NCBI RefSeq assembly: GCF_000613345.1
Contig: NZ_BAIS01000017.1
Coordinates: 1-44,837 of the forward strand
Source: Prevotella disiens JCM 6334 = ATCC 29426
Lineage (GTDB): Bacteria > Bacteroidota > Bacteroidia > Bacteroidales > Bacteroidaceae
Length of the DNA: 44,837 nt
Direction: 5' to 3'
Below are positions 35,717-44,837 of this stretch, one piece after another. Position 1 is the first letter of the stretch; every line of letters starts with the position of its first letter. The translations under genes were made by a program, and so were the position numbers. The notes beneath the pieces are model-generated. The model was not told the DNA's origin and made no database searches. It saw only the letters and a program-made list of their open reading frames with translations.

Positions 35717-36469
35717 ATGAAGATAGCACTTATTGGTTACGGCAAAATGGGACACATGATTGAGCAAATTGCGCTTGAACGTGGACACGAAATCGTTTGT
35801 AAAATTGATGCAGACAATCAAGAAGACTTTGATTCTGCTGCGTTTAAAGGTGCTGATGTAGCCATCGAATTTACCAATCCTACGGCAGCTTACGGCAACT
35901 ATTTAAAGGCTTTTAAGCACAATGTGAAAGTTGTAAGTGGTTCTACGGGTTGGAAAAATGAACATCAAGCCGATGTAGAACGCCTTTGTAAGGAAGGGCA
36001 AACCTTGTTTTGGGCGAGCAACTTCTCTATTGGTGTTGCCATTTTCAGTGCGGTAAACCGTTATTTGGCGAAAATTATGAATCAATATCCTCAGTATGAT
36101 GTTGAAATGGAGGAAACCCACCACATTCATAAACTTGATGCGCCTTCGGGAACTGCCATTACTTTGGCTGAAGATATATTAGAAAATATCGACCGCAAGG
36201 AACAATGGGCAAAAGGAAAGCAAACTAATGCTGATGGAACCATTACTGAAATGGAAGAAATGGGCAAGAATGTGTTGCCAATTGCTTCGGTTCGACGTGG
36301 CGAAGTGCCTGGCATTCATAGCATAAGTTATGACTCTGAAGCCGACAAAATCACCATAACCCACGATGCTCACAACCGAAAAGGTTTCGCTTTAGGAGCG
36401 GTTTTGGCAGCTGAATACACGAAAGACCACACAGGACTTTTAAGTACGGACGACTTATTTAAGTTTTAA
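35717..36469 (+). CDS. dapB: 4-hydroxy-tetrahydrodipicolinate reductase
   Basis: DapB reduces the dipicolinate intermediate on the diaminopimelate/lysine pathway, feeding both cell-wall and lysine synthesis. The 250-residue protein has an N-terminal nucleotide loop (MKIALIGYGKMG) and the family active-site signature EETHHIHKLDAPSGTA, plus the C-terminal IHSISYDSEADKITITHDA segment. A canonical promoter precedes it. lepB follows after 48 bases on the same strand, so the two are probably co-transcribed. Confidence 0.95.
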   Translation: MKIALIGYGKMGHMIEQIALERGHEIVCKIDADNQEDFDSAAFKGADVAIEFTNPTAAYGNYLKAFKHNVKVVSGSTGWKNEHQADVERLCKEGQTLFWASNFSIGVAIFSAVNRYLAKIMNQYPQYDVEMEETHHIHKLDAPSGTAITLAEDILENIDRKEQWAKGKQTNADGTITEMEEMGKNVLPIASVRRGEVPGIHSISYDSEADKITITHDAHNRKGFALGAVLAAEYTKDHTGLLSTDDLFKF

Positions 36470-36517
36470 AACATCGTAACCACACGCTGTGGAAACGCAA
36501 AAGAATAAAAATAACCA

Positions 36518-38056
36518 ATGATTGACAAAGAAAAAGCAAAACTTAACCCCAAGAAACAATGGGCAAAGTTTATTGTTGTAATAATCCTTTATCTCGCTTT
36601 CCTCTTCTGGGTGAAAAGCTGGTTGGGATTAATAGTAGTACCTTTCATCTTCGATGCTTACATTTCAAAGAAGATAAAGTGGCAATGGTGGAAAGAATCT
36701 GACGGCCCTGTAAAGTTTATTATGAGTTGGGTTGATGCAATTGTCTTTGCCTTAACAGCGGTTTATTTCATCAATTTGTTCTTCTTTCAGAACTATGTCA
36801 TTCCGTCTTCTTCGCTTGAAAAATCGTTATTGACGGGCGACTATCTCTTCGTATCAAAGCTTAGCTACGGTCCACGCATACCGCAAACACCGCTAACCAT
36901 GCCTTTGACACAGCATACTATGCCTTTCTTCAACATGAAAAGCTACATCGAGTATCCTCATTGGGACTATCGCCGTGTAGAAGGATTAGGCAAAGTGGAA
37001 TTAAATGATATTGTTGTGTTCAACTATCCTGCGGGTGATAGCATTTTAAGCGAACCACAATATCAAGCAGAAGACTATTATCGCCTATGCTACGAAACGG
37101 GTACAAGCCTTTTAATGCAGCAAAATCCAGCGCTTGCACAGGCTCAACGTAATGATTTACAGCAGCGTGCGTTCTATGAAAAAGCATACGTCTTGGGGCG
37201 AAACTATCTCGTTAGCCAAGCAGCGCAGTTTGGTGAAATTGATTCACGCCCTACCGACCGCCGTGAAAACTATGTGAAGCGTTGCGTAGGATTGCCAGGA
37301 CAAACTTTACAAATAAAGAATAAGGTGGTCTATCTCAATGGAAAGCCAAACAAAGAGCCTGAAAATGTAGAATATACCTACATGGTGAAGTTTAATAATG
37401 TTACGGCTGCCGACTTATTGAGCGAGCGTTTCGACGATACACGTAAGGAATTGGGCATTAGTAGCGAAGATATTCAAAGTTTATCTCGCCTCCATGGTTA
37501 TGATATGGAACATGGATTGGTATTGAGCAAAGCTGCTTTGCAATACGATGGCTATATGCCGCTCACCAAACGAGCAGCTGCTGAAATGAAAAAACGTGGA
37601 ATCGTAAAAGCCATACGCCCTGTAACGGACAAGGATATATACTCTGGTGCGAATTATCCGCTTAACTCTGACTTAGGTTGGAAGACGTGGACACGCGACA
37701 ATTACGGTCCTATTTGGATTCCTGCCAAGGGAAAAAGCATTAATTTAACGTTGGCTAATCTTCCTATTTACGAACGTTGCATCAAGGTTTATGAGGGCAA
37801 TAATTTGCAAGTAAAGCAAGGAAAGATTTACATTAATGGCAAGGTGGCAAAGTCATATACCTTTAAGTTAGATTATTATTGGATGCAAGGCGACAATAGA
37901 CACAACTCTGCTGACAGCCGTTATTGGGGTTTTGTGCCAGAAGACCATATTGTTGGTAAGCCATTATTTATTTGGTGGTCGAGCGACCCCGATAGAAGAG
38001 GTTTGGGCGGAATACGTTGGAACAGACTCTTTACATGGGTTGATAATATAAAATAA
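36518..38056 (+). CDS. lepB: Signal peptidase I
   Basis: LepB cleaves signal peptides of exported proteins at the inner membrane. The 512-residue protein begins with hydrophobic segments near 18-45 and 70-90. The catalytic serine is S99 in PSSSLEKSL (equivalent to PSGSM), the general-base lysine is K254 in YVKRCVGLPGQ, and the last family box is GDNRHNSADSRYWGFV. It is about 200 residues longer than the E. coli type because of a large insert between the serine and lysine boxes and another before the last box, which I believe is usual for this phylum. A terminator follows directly. Confidence 0.94.
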   Translation: MIDKEKAKLNPKKQWAKFIVVIILYLAFLFWVKSWLGLIVVPFIFDAYISKKIKWQWWKESDGPVKFIMSWVDAIVFALTAVYFINLFFFQNYVIPSSSLEKSLLTGDYLFVSKLSYGPRIPQTPLTMPLTQHTMPFFNMKSYIEYPHWDYRRVEGLGKVELNDIVVFNYPAGDSILSEPQYQAEDYYRLCYETGTSLLMQQNPALAQAQRNDLQQRAFYEKAYVLGRNYLVSQAAQFGEIDSRPTDRRENYVKRCVGLPGQTLQIKNKVVYLNGKPNKEPENVEYTYMVKFNNVTAADLLSERFDDTRKELGISSEDIQSLSRLHGYDMEHGLVLSKAALQYDGYMPLTKRAAAEMKKRGIVKAIRPVTDKDIYSGANYPLNSDLGWKTWTRDNYGPIWIPAKGKSINLTLANLPIYERCIKVYEGNNLQVKQGKIYINGKVAKSYTFKLDYYWMQGDNRHNSADSRYWGFVPEDHIVGKPLFIWWSSDPDRRGLGGIRWNRLFTWVDNIK

Positions 38057-38063
38057 GATTTTG

Positions 38064-38095
38064 GGAGGAGTTAAAAATAAACTCCTCCTTTTTCT
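38064..38095 (+). terminator. Intrinsic terminator after lepB
   Basis: GGAGGAGTT (38064-38072) pairs with AACTCCTCC (38080-38088), followed by TTTTTC. It lies eight bases after the lepB stop. Confidence 0.85.
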
Positions 38096-38129
38096 TTTCT
38101 TTTTCAAATATCAAAATTCTTTATAGCTT

Positions 38130-38756
38130 ATGCGTTCATTGCTATCATCTGCCTATTTTGCACCCATTCAATGGTATCAAAAACTCAATCAATCGAGTGA
38201 ATGTTTGATAGAACAATACGACAATTTTGTCAAGCAAACTTATCGCAATCGTTGCGTTATTGCTGCTGCAAATGGTGCGCAAACACTTTCCATACCGATT
38301 GAAAAATTTGAAGGAACAAAGTGTTTAATGAAAGATGTACGCATTAGCGACCACGATAATTGGCGACATCAGCATTGGAATGCGTTGGTTTCAGCGTATG
38401 GAGAAAGCCCATTTTTTGAATATTATCAAGACGATATTCGCCCTTTTTTTGAGAAAAAGTGGGATTTCCTTTTCGATTTTGACATGGAAATTACGCAAAA
38501 AATGTGCGAATTATTAGATGTTCGAGCAAATTATCGTCCCACTACTGACTTTCTACCGATAGCAAAAAATGGCAATGAATCGCTTGATTTAAATGATTTT
38601 CGTGAGGTAATTCGTCCGAAAAAGCCCTTGCTCGACGCTGATTTTACACCTAAAAAGTATTACCAAGTCTATGCTGAAAAGTTCGGTTTCTTACCTAATC
38701 TTAGCATTCTTGACCTACTTTTTAATATGGGAAACGAAGCTATTTTTTATTTATAA
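38130..38756 (+). CDS. WbqC family protein
   Basis: The 208-residue protein matches the WbqC-like family: it opens SSAYFAPIQWYQKLNQS, has the segment NRCVIAAANGAQTLSIPIEK and HWNALVSAYGESPFFEYY, and ends LSILDLLFNMGNEA. Some relatives lie in surface-polysaccharide clusters and are thought to act in sugar modification, but the reaction is not known to me. No signal peptide is visible. It follows lepB after a terminator, so it may have its own promoter in the 70-base gap, although none stands out. Confidence 0.85.
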   Translation: MRSLLSSAYFAPIQWYQKLNQSSECLIEQYDNFVKQTYRNRCVIAAANGAQTLSIPIEKFEGTKCLMKDVRISDHDNWRHQHWNALVSAYGESPFFEYYQDDIRPFFEKKWDFLFDFDMEITQKMCELLDVRANYRPTTDFLPIAKNGNESLDLNDFREVIRPKKPLLDADFTPKKYYQVYAEKFGFLPNLSILDLLFNMGNEAIFYL

Positions 38757-38813
38757 AGGCTGTTTGAGAGAAGCAAATTTGCGCTTTTGAAATGTAAAGG
38801 GCATGTCTTGAAT

Positions 38814-38858
38814 AAATTGAACCCCAGAAGTTGAGTAAAAACTTCTGGGGTTCAATTT
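38814..38858. terminator. Bidirectional terminator between wbqC and the DUF3332 gene
   Basis: AAATTGAACCCCAGAAGTT (38814-38832) is exactly complementary to 38840-38858 around a seven-base loop. It is a very stable 19 bp stem lying between convergent genes. Confidence 0.85.
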
Positions 38859-38882
38859 GTTTAAGTTTATCTTTGTAGACTT

Positions 38883-39437
38883 TTATCTTGCTGCCATGAA
38901 GTAGCTTGTGCCTGCAACGGCTTGACGGAGTTCGTAAACGCCTGTTGCATCAGGGGTAACATTGATGGTCATACCGTTATTTAAGTAAGCCTTGATAGTG
39001 CCATCTTGGTTGAAATGAATCAACTTTGTTTCTTTACCTTCATCGTTTAAGTACCAATTATTCTCCTCTTTATTATATGTAAGGTAGTAAACGCTGCCAT
39101 TAGGGCGTGTAATTTGGTATCCATTTTCGAGATATTTCACAGCATACATTAAGCCGTCGTCGCCTTTAATGTTCTTTGTCTTGCCGATATTCTTTGCCAT
39201 TGGGTTGTCGCCAGTCCAAAATTCTATCGTGTTCAATACCAATACATCGATAGTACCCGCAATAGCGTAAGCTGGTGAGATGACAATGAAGATTAATTCG
39301 TTAAGAAACTTTGAGTCAGTGGCGCGCTTATTCCAACTTGCCAATTTGTTGAACATGGTGAATGAACCCACGCATGAACTTGCTAACATTGTGCCTGCTA
39401 CGAAGTAGATAGCAGTTTTGAATCCTTTACTTTTCAT
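38883..39437 (-). CDS. DUF3332 family lipoprotein
   Basis: The 184-residue protein matches the DUF3332 pattern: a lipoprotein signal ending LASSC (C22), then GSFTMFNKLASWNKRATDSKF and a hydrophobic stretch (FIVISPAYAIAGTIDVLVLN, about 50-69) that may be a membrane or amphipathic helix. The C-terminal half is beta-rich. Function is unknown; it is probably an envelope-anchored protein. It has a -7 box (39477-39470) about 33 bases upstream. Confidence 0.82.
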   Translation of the reverse strand: MKSKGFKTAIYFVAGTMLASSCVGSFTMFNKLASWNKRATDSKFLNELIFIVISPAYAIAGTIDVLVLNTIEFWTGDNPMAKNIGKTKNIKGDDGLMYAVKYLENGYQITRPNGSVYYLTYNKEENNWYLNDEGKETKLIHFNQDGTIKAYLNNGMTINVTPDATGVYELRQAVAGTSYFMAAR

Positions 39438-39469
39438 AATAAATTGAATTTCTATAAAGTATAATATTG

Positions 39470-39477
39470 CAAATATA
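39470..39477 (-). promoter_or_regulatory. Promoter -7 box for the DUF3332 gene
   Basis: The minus strand reads TATATTTG, a perfect TAnnTTTG match. Confidence 0.5.
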
Positions 39478-39505
39478 CTGATTTTTAATTAACCGATATA
39501 CTTTT

Positions 39506-40036
39506 TTACGAGATTTTAGCGATAAGTTCATCAAAAGTATTGGCAATATCAATGTATTGATGATAATCGCCACGGATAAATCCTTTGGCTTGCAAATCGT
39601 CTAAGGCGGCAATCAATGGATTCCAAAAACCTTTTACATTGTACAAAACCACTCGTTTTTGATGATAGCCTATGGTGTGTGAGGCTGCCACAGTGAAGAC
39701 TTCGTCTAATGTACCAATGCCTCCTGGGAGTGCAACCGTTATTTCGCTTTGCATCATTAATATGTCCTTGCGGTCGGAAAGGTTGTCGCATGGAAATTCA
39801 ATGTCAATATATTGGCTTTTCTTTCCACCTTTTTCTATCAAACTTGGCACTACTCCAATGGTTGTGCCACCTGCTTCATGAACCGATTTTCCAATACATT
39901 CCATCAATCCAATGTTGCAACCGCCATAGGTTACCGTATGATTATTCTTACCTATCCAATGTCCAAATTCCTCCGTAGCACGAAAGAAATCGGCATCAAT
40001 ATTATTGTTTGCTGAACAAAAAACTCCTATTTTCAT
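39506..40036 (-). CDS. LOG family (TIGR00730) nucleotide 5'-monophosphate phosphoribohydrolase
   Basis: The 176-residue Rossmann-fold protein has the LOG signature: TYGGCNIGLM near 36-45, SDRKDILM at 87-94 and PGGIGTLDE at 104-112. Family members split AMP-type or cytokinin nucleotides into base and ribose-5-phosphate and were long mislabelled lysine decarboxylases. In this organism nucleotide salvage is the likely role, though the natural substrate is unproven. It has its own canonical promoter and is monocistronic by spacing. Confidence 0.88.
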   Translation of the reverse strand: MKIGVFCSANNNIDADFFRATEEFGHWIGKNNHTVTYGGCNIGLMECIGKSVHEAGGTTIGVVPSLIEKGGKKSQYIDIEFPCDNLSDRKDILMMQSEITVALPGGIGTLDEVFTVAASHTIGYHQKRVVLYNVKGFWNPLIAALDDLQAKGFIRGDYHQYIDIANTFDELIAKIS

Positions 40037-40076
40037 TTGTGTTATCGCTTATTTTTGAGTGAAAAAAATACGAATA

Positions 40077-40108
40077 CAAAGATAATACAAATAAAATTTG
40101 TATGCAAA
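40077..40108 (-). promoter_or_regulatory. Promoter of the LOG-family gene
   Basis: On the minus strand TTTG (40108-40105) and TATCTTTG (40084-40077) are spaced by 20 bases, the canonical arrangement. Confidence 0.7.
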
Positions 40109-40150
40109 ATAATAAATAAAAAGGTTTGATAGAATTGCGTTTGCTGAGCA

Positions 40151-40190
40151 AACAGCCTATTTTGCCCTTCAAAAGTTCCTGTTTGGAAAA
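40151..40190. repeat. Diverged copy E of the modular palindromic element
   Basis: AACAGCCTATTTTGCCCTTCAAAAGTTCCTG resembles the joined boxes of copy D (CAGCCTATTTTG preceded by TTTTGAAGCTCAAAA), but the second palindrome is degraded. The flanking AGAACAAT box is not recognisable. Confidence 0.4.
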
Positions 40191-40254
40191 ACGTTCAAAT
40201 CAGTGTGAATTGGAATAGGATAAAGGTCAAGTGGAAAATGTATGGTATAGAATA

Positions 40255-40285
40255 AAAAAGGACGCCACTGAATTGTAGCGTCCTT
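40255..40285 (-). terminator. Intrinsic terminator after the LRR protein gene
   Basis: AAGGACGC (40258-40265) pairs with GCGTCCTT (40278-40285). On the minus strand the stem is followed by a run of T, 13 bases past the stop codon. Confidence 0.8.
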
Positions 40286-40297
40286 ATCTGTTGTATT

Positions 40298-41932
40298 TTA
40301 AAGTTTTACCACTTTTTTATTTCCATTTTCCAATTTTACTTTCACAACATAAATGCCTTGTGTTGGGAGAGTTATAATCGTTTCGTTACTATTGAGCTTC
40401 TTCTCGCTCACCTTAGCTCCATTTGGCGCATAAGCCTCAACTAATTCGATATTTTCATTAGCTGAAATGCTAACATTGTTGCCTAAACGTGTAACCTTAA
40501 TGTCCTTGCCGTTTGTTGCAACACCTGTAATTCCGTTAGGAGTCGTTGGATAAGGCTCTGTTATGTCGCTGCCAAAAGGAAAAATCCAATTGTTATTTGT
40601 ATAAGATGTATAGGCTTCTTTCTTTACATGTAATTTTACGTTGGGTAAAACAACCTCACCAAAAGTACCTTCGCCTAATTGTGGAGCGTTTACAGCATAG
40701 CTATATATATTCTTTAAACCTTTGCAGCTGTAGAATGCCATGTCGCCGAGGCCTAAACAACTTTCAGGTATGTAAACATCGGCTACATTTTGATTAAAAG
40801 CAAAAGCGCAATTAGCAATAAATTTTGTCTCGGCAAGGAGTGTGAATTTAGTGCTTTCGCTCATTGTTGGGGCTGCCATGAAGACTAAACCATCTTTTGT
40901 CTTATAATAAATACAACCTTCGTAAACAGGGAAAGAAGCATTACCAGCAAAGTCGAACTTAGCTATTCCGTTGTTAGCCAAAGCACCCATACCAAGTTTT
41001 TCTATGGTTGCAGGAAGTTTAATGCCTTTCACGTTCTTACATTCATAGAATGCCATTGGGTAAATCTTCTTTGTTTCGCTTGGTACAACAAACATATCAG
41101 TGCTGTATTGTTGTGGGCATTCGTATAAAATATCCTTGTTTTTAGAGTATAAAACACCATTCTCAGCCATCATATATGGGCTATTTGCAGCTACTTTGAA
41201 GCCTTTGAAATAAGGACAACGGAAGAAAAGTTTAGTCCCACTCTTCTGCATAGATGCTGGTATAGTGAGTTCTTCGATTGCTTCGCAACGTTCGAAAACG
41301 CTGTCTTTCAACTCTACTAAGCCTTCGCCAAGGGTTACATTTGACAATACTTTACAATTGTAGAAAGCTTTCGTTCCAACTACCTTGACGCCATTAAGTG
41401 TTATGCTGCTAATACTTTTACAATTGGCAAAAGCAAACTCTCCAATTTCTTCAATTCCCGCAGGGAAATCTATGCGCAACAGACTTGGGCAAGTTGAGAA
41501 AGCACCCATAGAAATCTTCTTTAGATTAGCAGGTAAGGTTACTATCTTAAGATTTTCGCACAATGCAAATGCACTACGTCCGAGGGAATCAAGTGAGTTA
41601 GGCAATTTAATCTCTTTAAGCATAGGGCAATCCTCAAAGGCTTGGTCAGCAATAATTCTTAATTTACTATTTGGAGCAAAGGTTACACTTTCCAAAGAAG
41701 GTGCCATATTGAAAGCGCATTCGTGGATTACTTCCATTGAGGCAGGAATAGTAACCGACTTAATAGAAGACATCATAAATACTCTCGGTGCAATTTCCTT
41801 TACACCTTCTGGTATTTGATAATTCTCAGGTGCCCCAGAAGCATCGACTAAAACGCCATTTTCGATTTTTTGGGCATTAAGTACTATTGGAAACAATGCC
41901 AATAGGGTTAAAAGTAGAGGCTTAATTCTCAT
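40298..41932 (-). CDS. BspA-type leucine-rich-repeat surface protein with C-terminal sorting-like domain
   Basis: The 544-residue protein has a signal peptide (KPLLLTLLALFPIVLNAQ) and about ten LRR_5-type repeats of roughly 23 residues, for example AFEDCPMLKEIKLPNSLDSLG and AFANCKSISSITLNGVKVVG. A spacer follows and then a C-terminal beta domain ending GIYVVKVKLENGNKKVVKL. That ending resembles type A sorting domains of the type IX secretion system, so surface attachment or secretion is likely. BspA relatives in oral Bacteroidales bind host matrix or other bacteria; binding here is inferred. Repeat spacing is irregular near residues 240-270 and 330-350. Confidence 0.85.
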   Translation of the reverse strand: MRIKPLLLTLLALFPIVLNAQKIENGVLVDASGAPENYQIPEGVKEIAPRVFMMSSIKSVTIPASMEVIHECAFNMAPSLESVTFAPNSKLRIIADQAFEDCPMLKEIKLPNSLDSLGRSAFALCENLKIVTLPANLKKISMGAFSTCPSLLRIDFPAGIEEIGEFAFANCKSISSITLNGVKVVGTKAFYNCKVLSNVTLGEGLVELKDSVFERCEAIEELTIPASMQKSGTKLFFRCPYFKGFKVAANSPYMMAENGVLYSKNKDILYECPQQYSTDMFVVPSETKKIYPMAFYECKNVKGIKLPATIEKLGMGALANNGIAKFDFAGNASFPVYEGCIYYKTKDGLVFMAAPTMSESTKFTLLAETKFIANCAFAFNQNVADVYIPESCLGLGDMAFYSCKGLKNIYSYAVNAPQLGEGTFGEVVLPNVKLHVKKEAYTSYTNNNWIFPFGSDITEPYPTTPNGITGVATNGKDIKVTRLGNNVSISANENIELVEAYAPNGAKVSEKKLNSNETIITLPTQGIYVVKVKLENGNKKVVKL

Positions 41933-41998
41933 GATTGTTTGTATTTTAAATTAATATTAATGTGATATTGTAATGTTCTTTTCATAAGTATAGCTTCG

Positions 41999-42006
41999 CA
42001 AAGATA
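41999..42006 (-). promoter_or_regulatory. Promoter -7 box for the LRR protein gene
   Basis: The minus strand reads TATCTTTG, about 67 bases before the start codon. A -33 element is not obvious. Confidence 0.5.
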
Positions 42007-42280
42007 AGAATAAATTTTATAATGAAATAAAGATAAACGAATAAATTATATTTTTTATATCCTGTTTTCGGAAGTATTGCAATGTTATGCGAGTTATTTG
42101 CAGAAACTTATAACTATTTGTAATTCGTGCTGCTATGGATTACTTATTTCTATTTTATTTGCTGCTAAATTTTGTAATATAGCGAAATTCCAATGTGTAA
42201 AGTGAAGTAGAAATGAACGAAATATAAATAATGGGAGTTTATTAAAACTCTGTCTTGAATAAAATACACCAATATTTTGT

Positions 42281-42326
42281 ATAATAAAAGAGGATATGTC
42301 AAAATGACACACCCTCTTTTATTATA
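42281..42326 (-). terminator. Intrinsic terminator after pnp
   Basis: ATAATAAAAGAGG followed by TGTCA pairs with TGACA and CCTCTTTTATTAT, with two mismatches. It lies within 20 bases of the pnp stop. Confidence 0.8.
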
Positions 42327-42342
42327 TGGAAATCGTTACCGA

Positions 42343-44589
42343 TTATTCTTCAAAGTTACGACGGCGGTCGTTATCACGGCGTGGACGACGCTCGCCTCTG
42401 TCGTTTCTGTCCCCTCTATCGCCACGTGGACGGCGTTGAGGTTCTACATATCCTTCTGGCTTTTCTAACAAGCAACGGCGTGAAAGCTTGTATTTTCCTG
42501 TCTTAGGGTCAATGTCAAGGAGTTTAACTTGTATCTTATCGCCTTCCTTGATACCAGCTTCTTCAACTGTTTCAAGACGTTTCCAATCAATTTCAGATAT
42601 GTGGAGCAAGCCGTCTTTGCCTGGCATGATTTCAACAAAGCAACCATATGGCATGATAGAACGTACTGTTCCTTCGTATGTTTCACCAATTTCTGGGACA
42701 GCAACGATAGCTTTAATCTTGCCCAAAGCAGCATCAATAGCTGTCTTGTTAGGAGCAGAAACTTGGATTTTACCAACACCATCAACCTCGTCAATGGTAA
42801 TTGTTGCACCTGTATCTTCTTGCATTTGTTGGATAATCTTACCGCCAGGACCGATAATTGCGCCGATAAATTCCTTTGGAATCTCCATTTGAACGATGCG
42901 AGGAACTTGTGGTTTCATTTCTTCGCGTGGTTCAGGGATAGTTTCTGTTATCTTGTCAAGGATAAATTCGCGTGCTTGTTTAGCTTGCATAAGTGCTTTT
43001 TCGAGAATTTCAAATGAAAGTCCGTCGCACTTGATGTCCATTTGTGTTGCAGTAATACCATCACGAGTACCCGTTGTCTTGAAGTCCATATCGCCCAAGT
43101 GGTCTTCATCGCCGAGAATATCGCTCAACACAGCGTATTTATCTTCGCCTGGGTTCTTAATCAAGCCCATTGCAATACCTGAAACAGGCTTTTTGATTGG
43201 CACACCTGCGTCCATTAAAGCGAGCGTACCTGAACAAACTGTAGCCATTGAAGACGAACCATTAGATTCTAACACTTGACTAACAAGGCGAACTGTATAA
43301 GGGAAATCTTCTGGAATCATGCCTTTCAAACCACGCCATGCCAAGTGTCCGTGTCCAATTTCACGACGACCAACGCCACGTTGTGCCTTTGCTTCGCCAG
43401 TACAGAATGGAGGGAAGTTGTAATGAAGGAGGAAACGTTGGTAACTCTTATCCAAAACGTTATCAACCATCTTCTCGTCCAACTTAGTACCCAATGTACA
43501 AGTTGCCAAAGCCAAAGTTTCACCACGTTGGAAATATGCGCTTCCGTGTGGCATAGGCAATGGGTCTACCTCACACCATATTGGGCGGATTTCGTCGCAT
43601 GCACGTCCGTCCATGCGTTTGCCAGTATCAAGAACGCTGCGGCGCATAGAGTCGCGCTCAACATCAGCGAAATAACGGTCTATTTGTGCGTGTTTTTCCT
43701 CGAGGTCGTCTTCCGAAAGGTCTGTATGCGCTGCATCGTATCGTTCTACGAAGTCAGTTTTAATTTTCTCATAGACCTCAGCACGATGCTTTTTGTCATC
43801 ATCGCCACTTTGAGCTTGCGCATAACATGCATCGTAGGTTTCCTTTTTCACTTGCTCACGCAACTCTTCATCGTTCACTTCGTCGCAATATTCGCGCTTA
43901 ACGTCTGTTCCGAGTTCTTTTGCAAGTTCTTCTTGAATTTCGCACATAGGCTTAATAGCATCGTGTGCAGCCTTCAAAGCGTCAATGAGGTCTTGCTCTG
44001 AAACCTCTTCCATTTCTCCTTCCACCATCATGATGTTGTCTTTGGTGGCACCGACCATAATATCCATGTCGGCTTCCTTCATTTGTTCGAAGGTAGGATT
44101 AATGATATATTCTCCGTTTACACGTGCTACGCGTACTTCTGAGATTGGGTGTTCGATTGGAATGTCAGAGCATTGCATTGCTGCTGATGCTGCGAAACCT
44201 GCCAAAGCATCGGGCATATCCACGCCGTCAGCCGATAGGAGCATTACGCTAACGAATACTTCTGTGTGATAATCTGAAGGGAAAAGTGGACGAAGTACAC
44301 GGTCTACAAGACGTGATGTAAGGATTTCGTCGTCGTTAGCTTTGCCTTCGCGCTTGGTGAAACCGCCAGGGAATCGGCCTGCGGCAGAGTACTGCTCGCG
44401 ATAATCTACTTGCAAAGGCATAAAGTCTGTACCTGGAACTGCCTCTTTGGCTGCACAAACAGTGGCAAGAAGGACAGTATTTCCCATACGGAGAACTGCT
44501 GCGCCATCGGCTTGCTTTGCAACCTTTCCAGTTTCAATTGTGATGTTTCTTCCATCAGCCAATTGAAGAGTTTTCGTAATTACGTTCAT
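42343..44589 (-). CDS. pnp: Polyribonucleotide nucleotidyltransferase (PNPase)
   Basis: PNPase degrades RNA 3'-5' by phosphorolysis. The 748-residue protein has two RNase PH-like domains ([13 protein letters not shown] in the first; the second starting near residue 330 with [16 protein letters not shown], then [12 protein letters not shown] and [19 protein letters not shown]), a KH domain ([20 protein letters not shown]) and an S1 domain ([21 protein letters not shown]). The last 35 residues are rich in Arg, Asp and Gly and probably extend RNA binding. It is monocistronic by spacing, with a -7 box about 130 bases upstream and a terminator downstream. Confidence 0.95.
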   Translation of the reverse strand: MNVITKTLQLADGRNITIETGKVAKQADGAAVLRMGNTVLLATVCAAKEAVPGTDFMPLQVDYREQYSAAGRFPGGFTKREGKANDDEILTSRLVDRVLRPLFPSDYHTEVFVSVMLLSADGVDMPDALAGFAASAAMQCSDIPIEHPISEVRVARVNGEYIINPTFEQMKEADMDIMVGATKDNIMMVEGEMEEVSEQDLIDALKAAHDAIKPMCEIQEELAKELGTDVKREYCDEVNDEELREQVKKETYDACYAQAQSGDDDKKHRAEVYEKIKTDFVERYDAAHTDLSEDDLEEKHAQIDRYFADVERDSMRRSVLDTGKRMDGRACDEIRPIWCEVDPLPMPHGSAYFQRGETLALATCTLGTKLDEKMVDNVLDKSYQRFLLHYNFPPFCTGEAKAQRGVGRREIGHGHLAWRGLKGMIPEDFPYTVRLVSQVLESNGSSSMATVCSGTLALMDAGVPIKKPVSGIAMGLIKNPGEDKYAVLSDILGDEDHLGDMDFKTTGTRDGITATQMDIKCDGLSFEILEKALMQAKQAREFILDKITETIPEPREEMKPQVPRIVQMEIPKEFIGAIIGPGGKIIQQMQEDTGATITIDEVDGVGKIQVSAPNKTAIDAALGKIKAIVAVPEIGETYEGTVRSIMPYGCFVEIMPGKDGLLHISEIDWKRLETVEEAGIKEGDKIQVKLLDIDPKTGKYKLSRRCLLEKPEGYVEPQRRPRGDRGDRNDRGERRPRRDNDRRRNFEE

Positions 44590-44720
44590 CTAAAAATTTA
44601 AAAATACTTATTGTTTTGACCTACATCATAAGGGAAAGGTAAAAAGAGAAAAGCAAAATAAATACAATCATTTTGCTTTGACTGACAAATTACAGTTTCC
44701 ACATAAAATAAAAAATCGTA

Positions 44721-44728
44721 CAAATTTA
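44721..44728 (-). promoter_or_regulatory. Candidate promoter -7 box for pnp
   Basis: The minus strand reads TAAATTTG, a TAnnTTTG match, about 130 bases before the pnp start, leaving a long untranslated leader in which PNPase autoregulation could act. No stem-loop is evident there. Confidence 0.4.
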
Positions 44729-44837
44729 CCGAATAAAAGCCAAACCAACGAATAAAAGCAACAGATATTTTATAATTCTACTATTTTTCTATTGTTTTTT
44801 GCCTAACTTATAGCTACTTAGCCTTTCTTTTCTTCTT

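Larger units (their letters stand above)
41933..42342. other. AT-rich gap between pnp and the LRR gene
   Basis: It holds the LRR gene promoter and the pnp terminator. I see no gene, RNA or repeat in the remaining 270 bases. Confidence 0.5.

Noticed and set aside
42421..42435. CCACGTGG palindrome inside pnp as a third parS site
   Set aside because: It has the CACGTG centre but lacks the GTT/AAC flanks and lies in arginine codons of the pnp tail.
44814..44837. Seven codons on the minus strand reading KKKRKAK then stop at the window edge
   Set aside because: This could be the end of an upstream gene, but it is far too short to support a call.

Overview
This window looks like a chromosomal segment from a Prevotella-like member of the Bacteroidales. 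The signs are promoters of the Bacteroidetes type (TAnnTTTG, several with a TTTG about 19-20 bases upstream), no obvious Shine-Dalgarno sequences, a BspA-type leucine-rich-repeat protein with a C-terminal type IX secretion-like tail, a GH3-superfamily protein, a three-gene fumarate reductase with a single cytochrome b subunit, and many lipoprotein signals. Almost every gene is core chromosomal. I see no prophage, CRISPR array, transposase, tRNA or rRNA.

Layout. Bases 1-597 are non-coding and carry two small inverted-repeat elements. Bases 598-6831 hold comF, recX and prmC (minus-strand operon), ribD (plus, divergent), and rnr followed by a coupled secreted protein (minus). Bases 6907-8897 hold a short-chain NAD-dependent epimerase/reductase and a PAP2/Aur1-like membrane enzyme (plus). 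Bases 8993-16185 hold an Ig-like lipoprotein, a GH3 protein and DNA polymerase I (minus), separated by an 800-base repeat-rich gap. A long-chain polyprenyl diphosphate synthase (16274-17251, plus) is followed by a minus-strand cluster read mnmG, apt, uvrC, dtd, mazG-like, deoC (24021 down to 17683). The frdC-frdA-frdB operon (24829-28330) reads the other way. Then come a degenerate pentein-like protein, a thioredoxin-fold lipoprotein lacking the CxxC, a YfcE-type phosphodiesterase, a helical-repeat protein, a DUF2851-thioesterase-dprA operon, dapB-lepB, wbqC, a DUF3332 lipoprotein, a LOG-family protein, the LRR protein and pnp.

Most notable observations. (1) Two near-consensus parS sites flank apt, beside mnmG and close to a change in gene orientation, which suggests an origin-proximal position. 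(2) A family of modular palindromic intergenic elements recurs at five or more places with a conserved order of sub-boxes and a compensatory base-pair change in one stem. (3) Several MITE-like elements are present, one nested inside another. (4) Seven conserved genes between 9.5 and 31 kb (Ig-like lipoprotein, GH3, polA, deoC, dtd, uvrC, yfcE-like) are each broken by one single-base frameshift, mostly at short homopolymers. Because polA and other core genes are hit while the downstream frame stays perfectly conserved, sequencing or assembly error is the most likely cause.

Functionally the window covers DNA replication and repair (polA, uvrC, dprA, recX), RNA turnover and translation quality (rnr, pnp, prmC, mnmG, dtd), nucleotide salvage (apt, deoC, mazG-like, LOG, comF), cofactor, isoprenoid and lysine synthesis (ribD, polyprenyl synthase, dapB), anaerobic respiration (frdCAB with a quinone side-chain synthase) and envelope or secretion functions (lepB, lipoproteins, LRR protein). 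I found no convincing new multi-gene system. The repeat family and the parS pair are the best leads.
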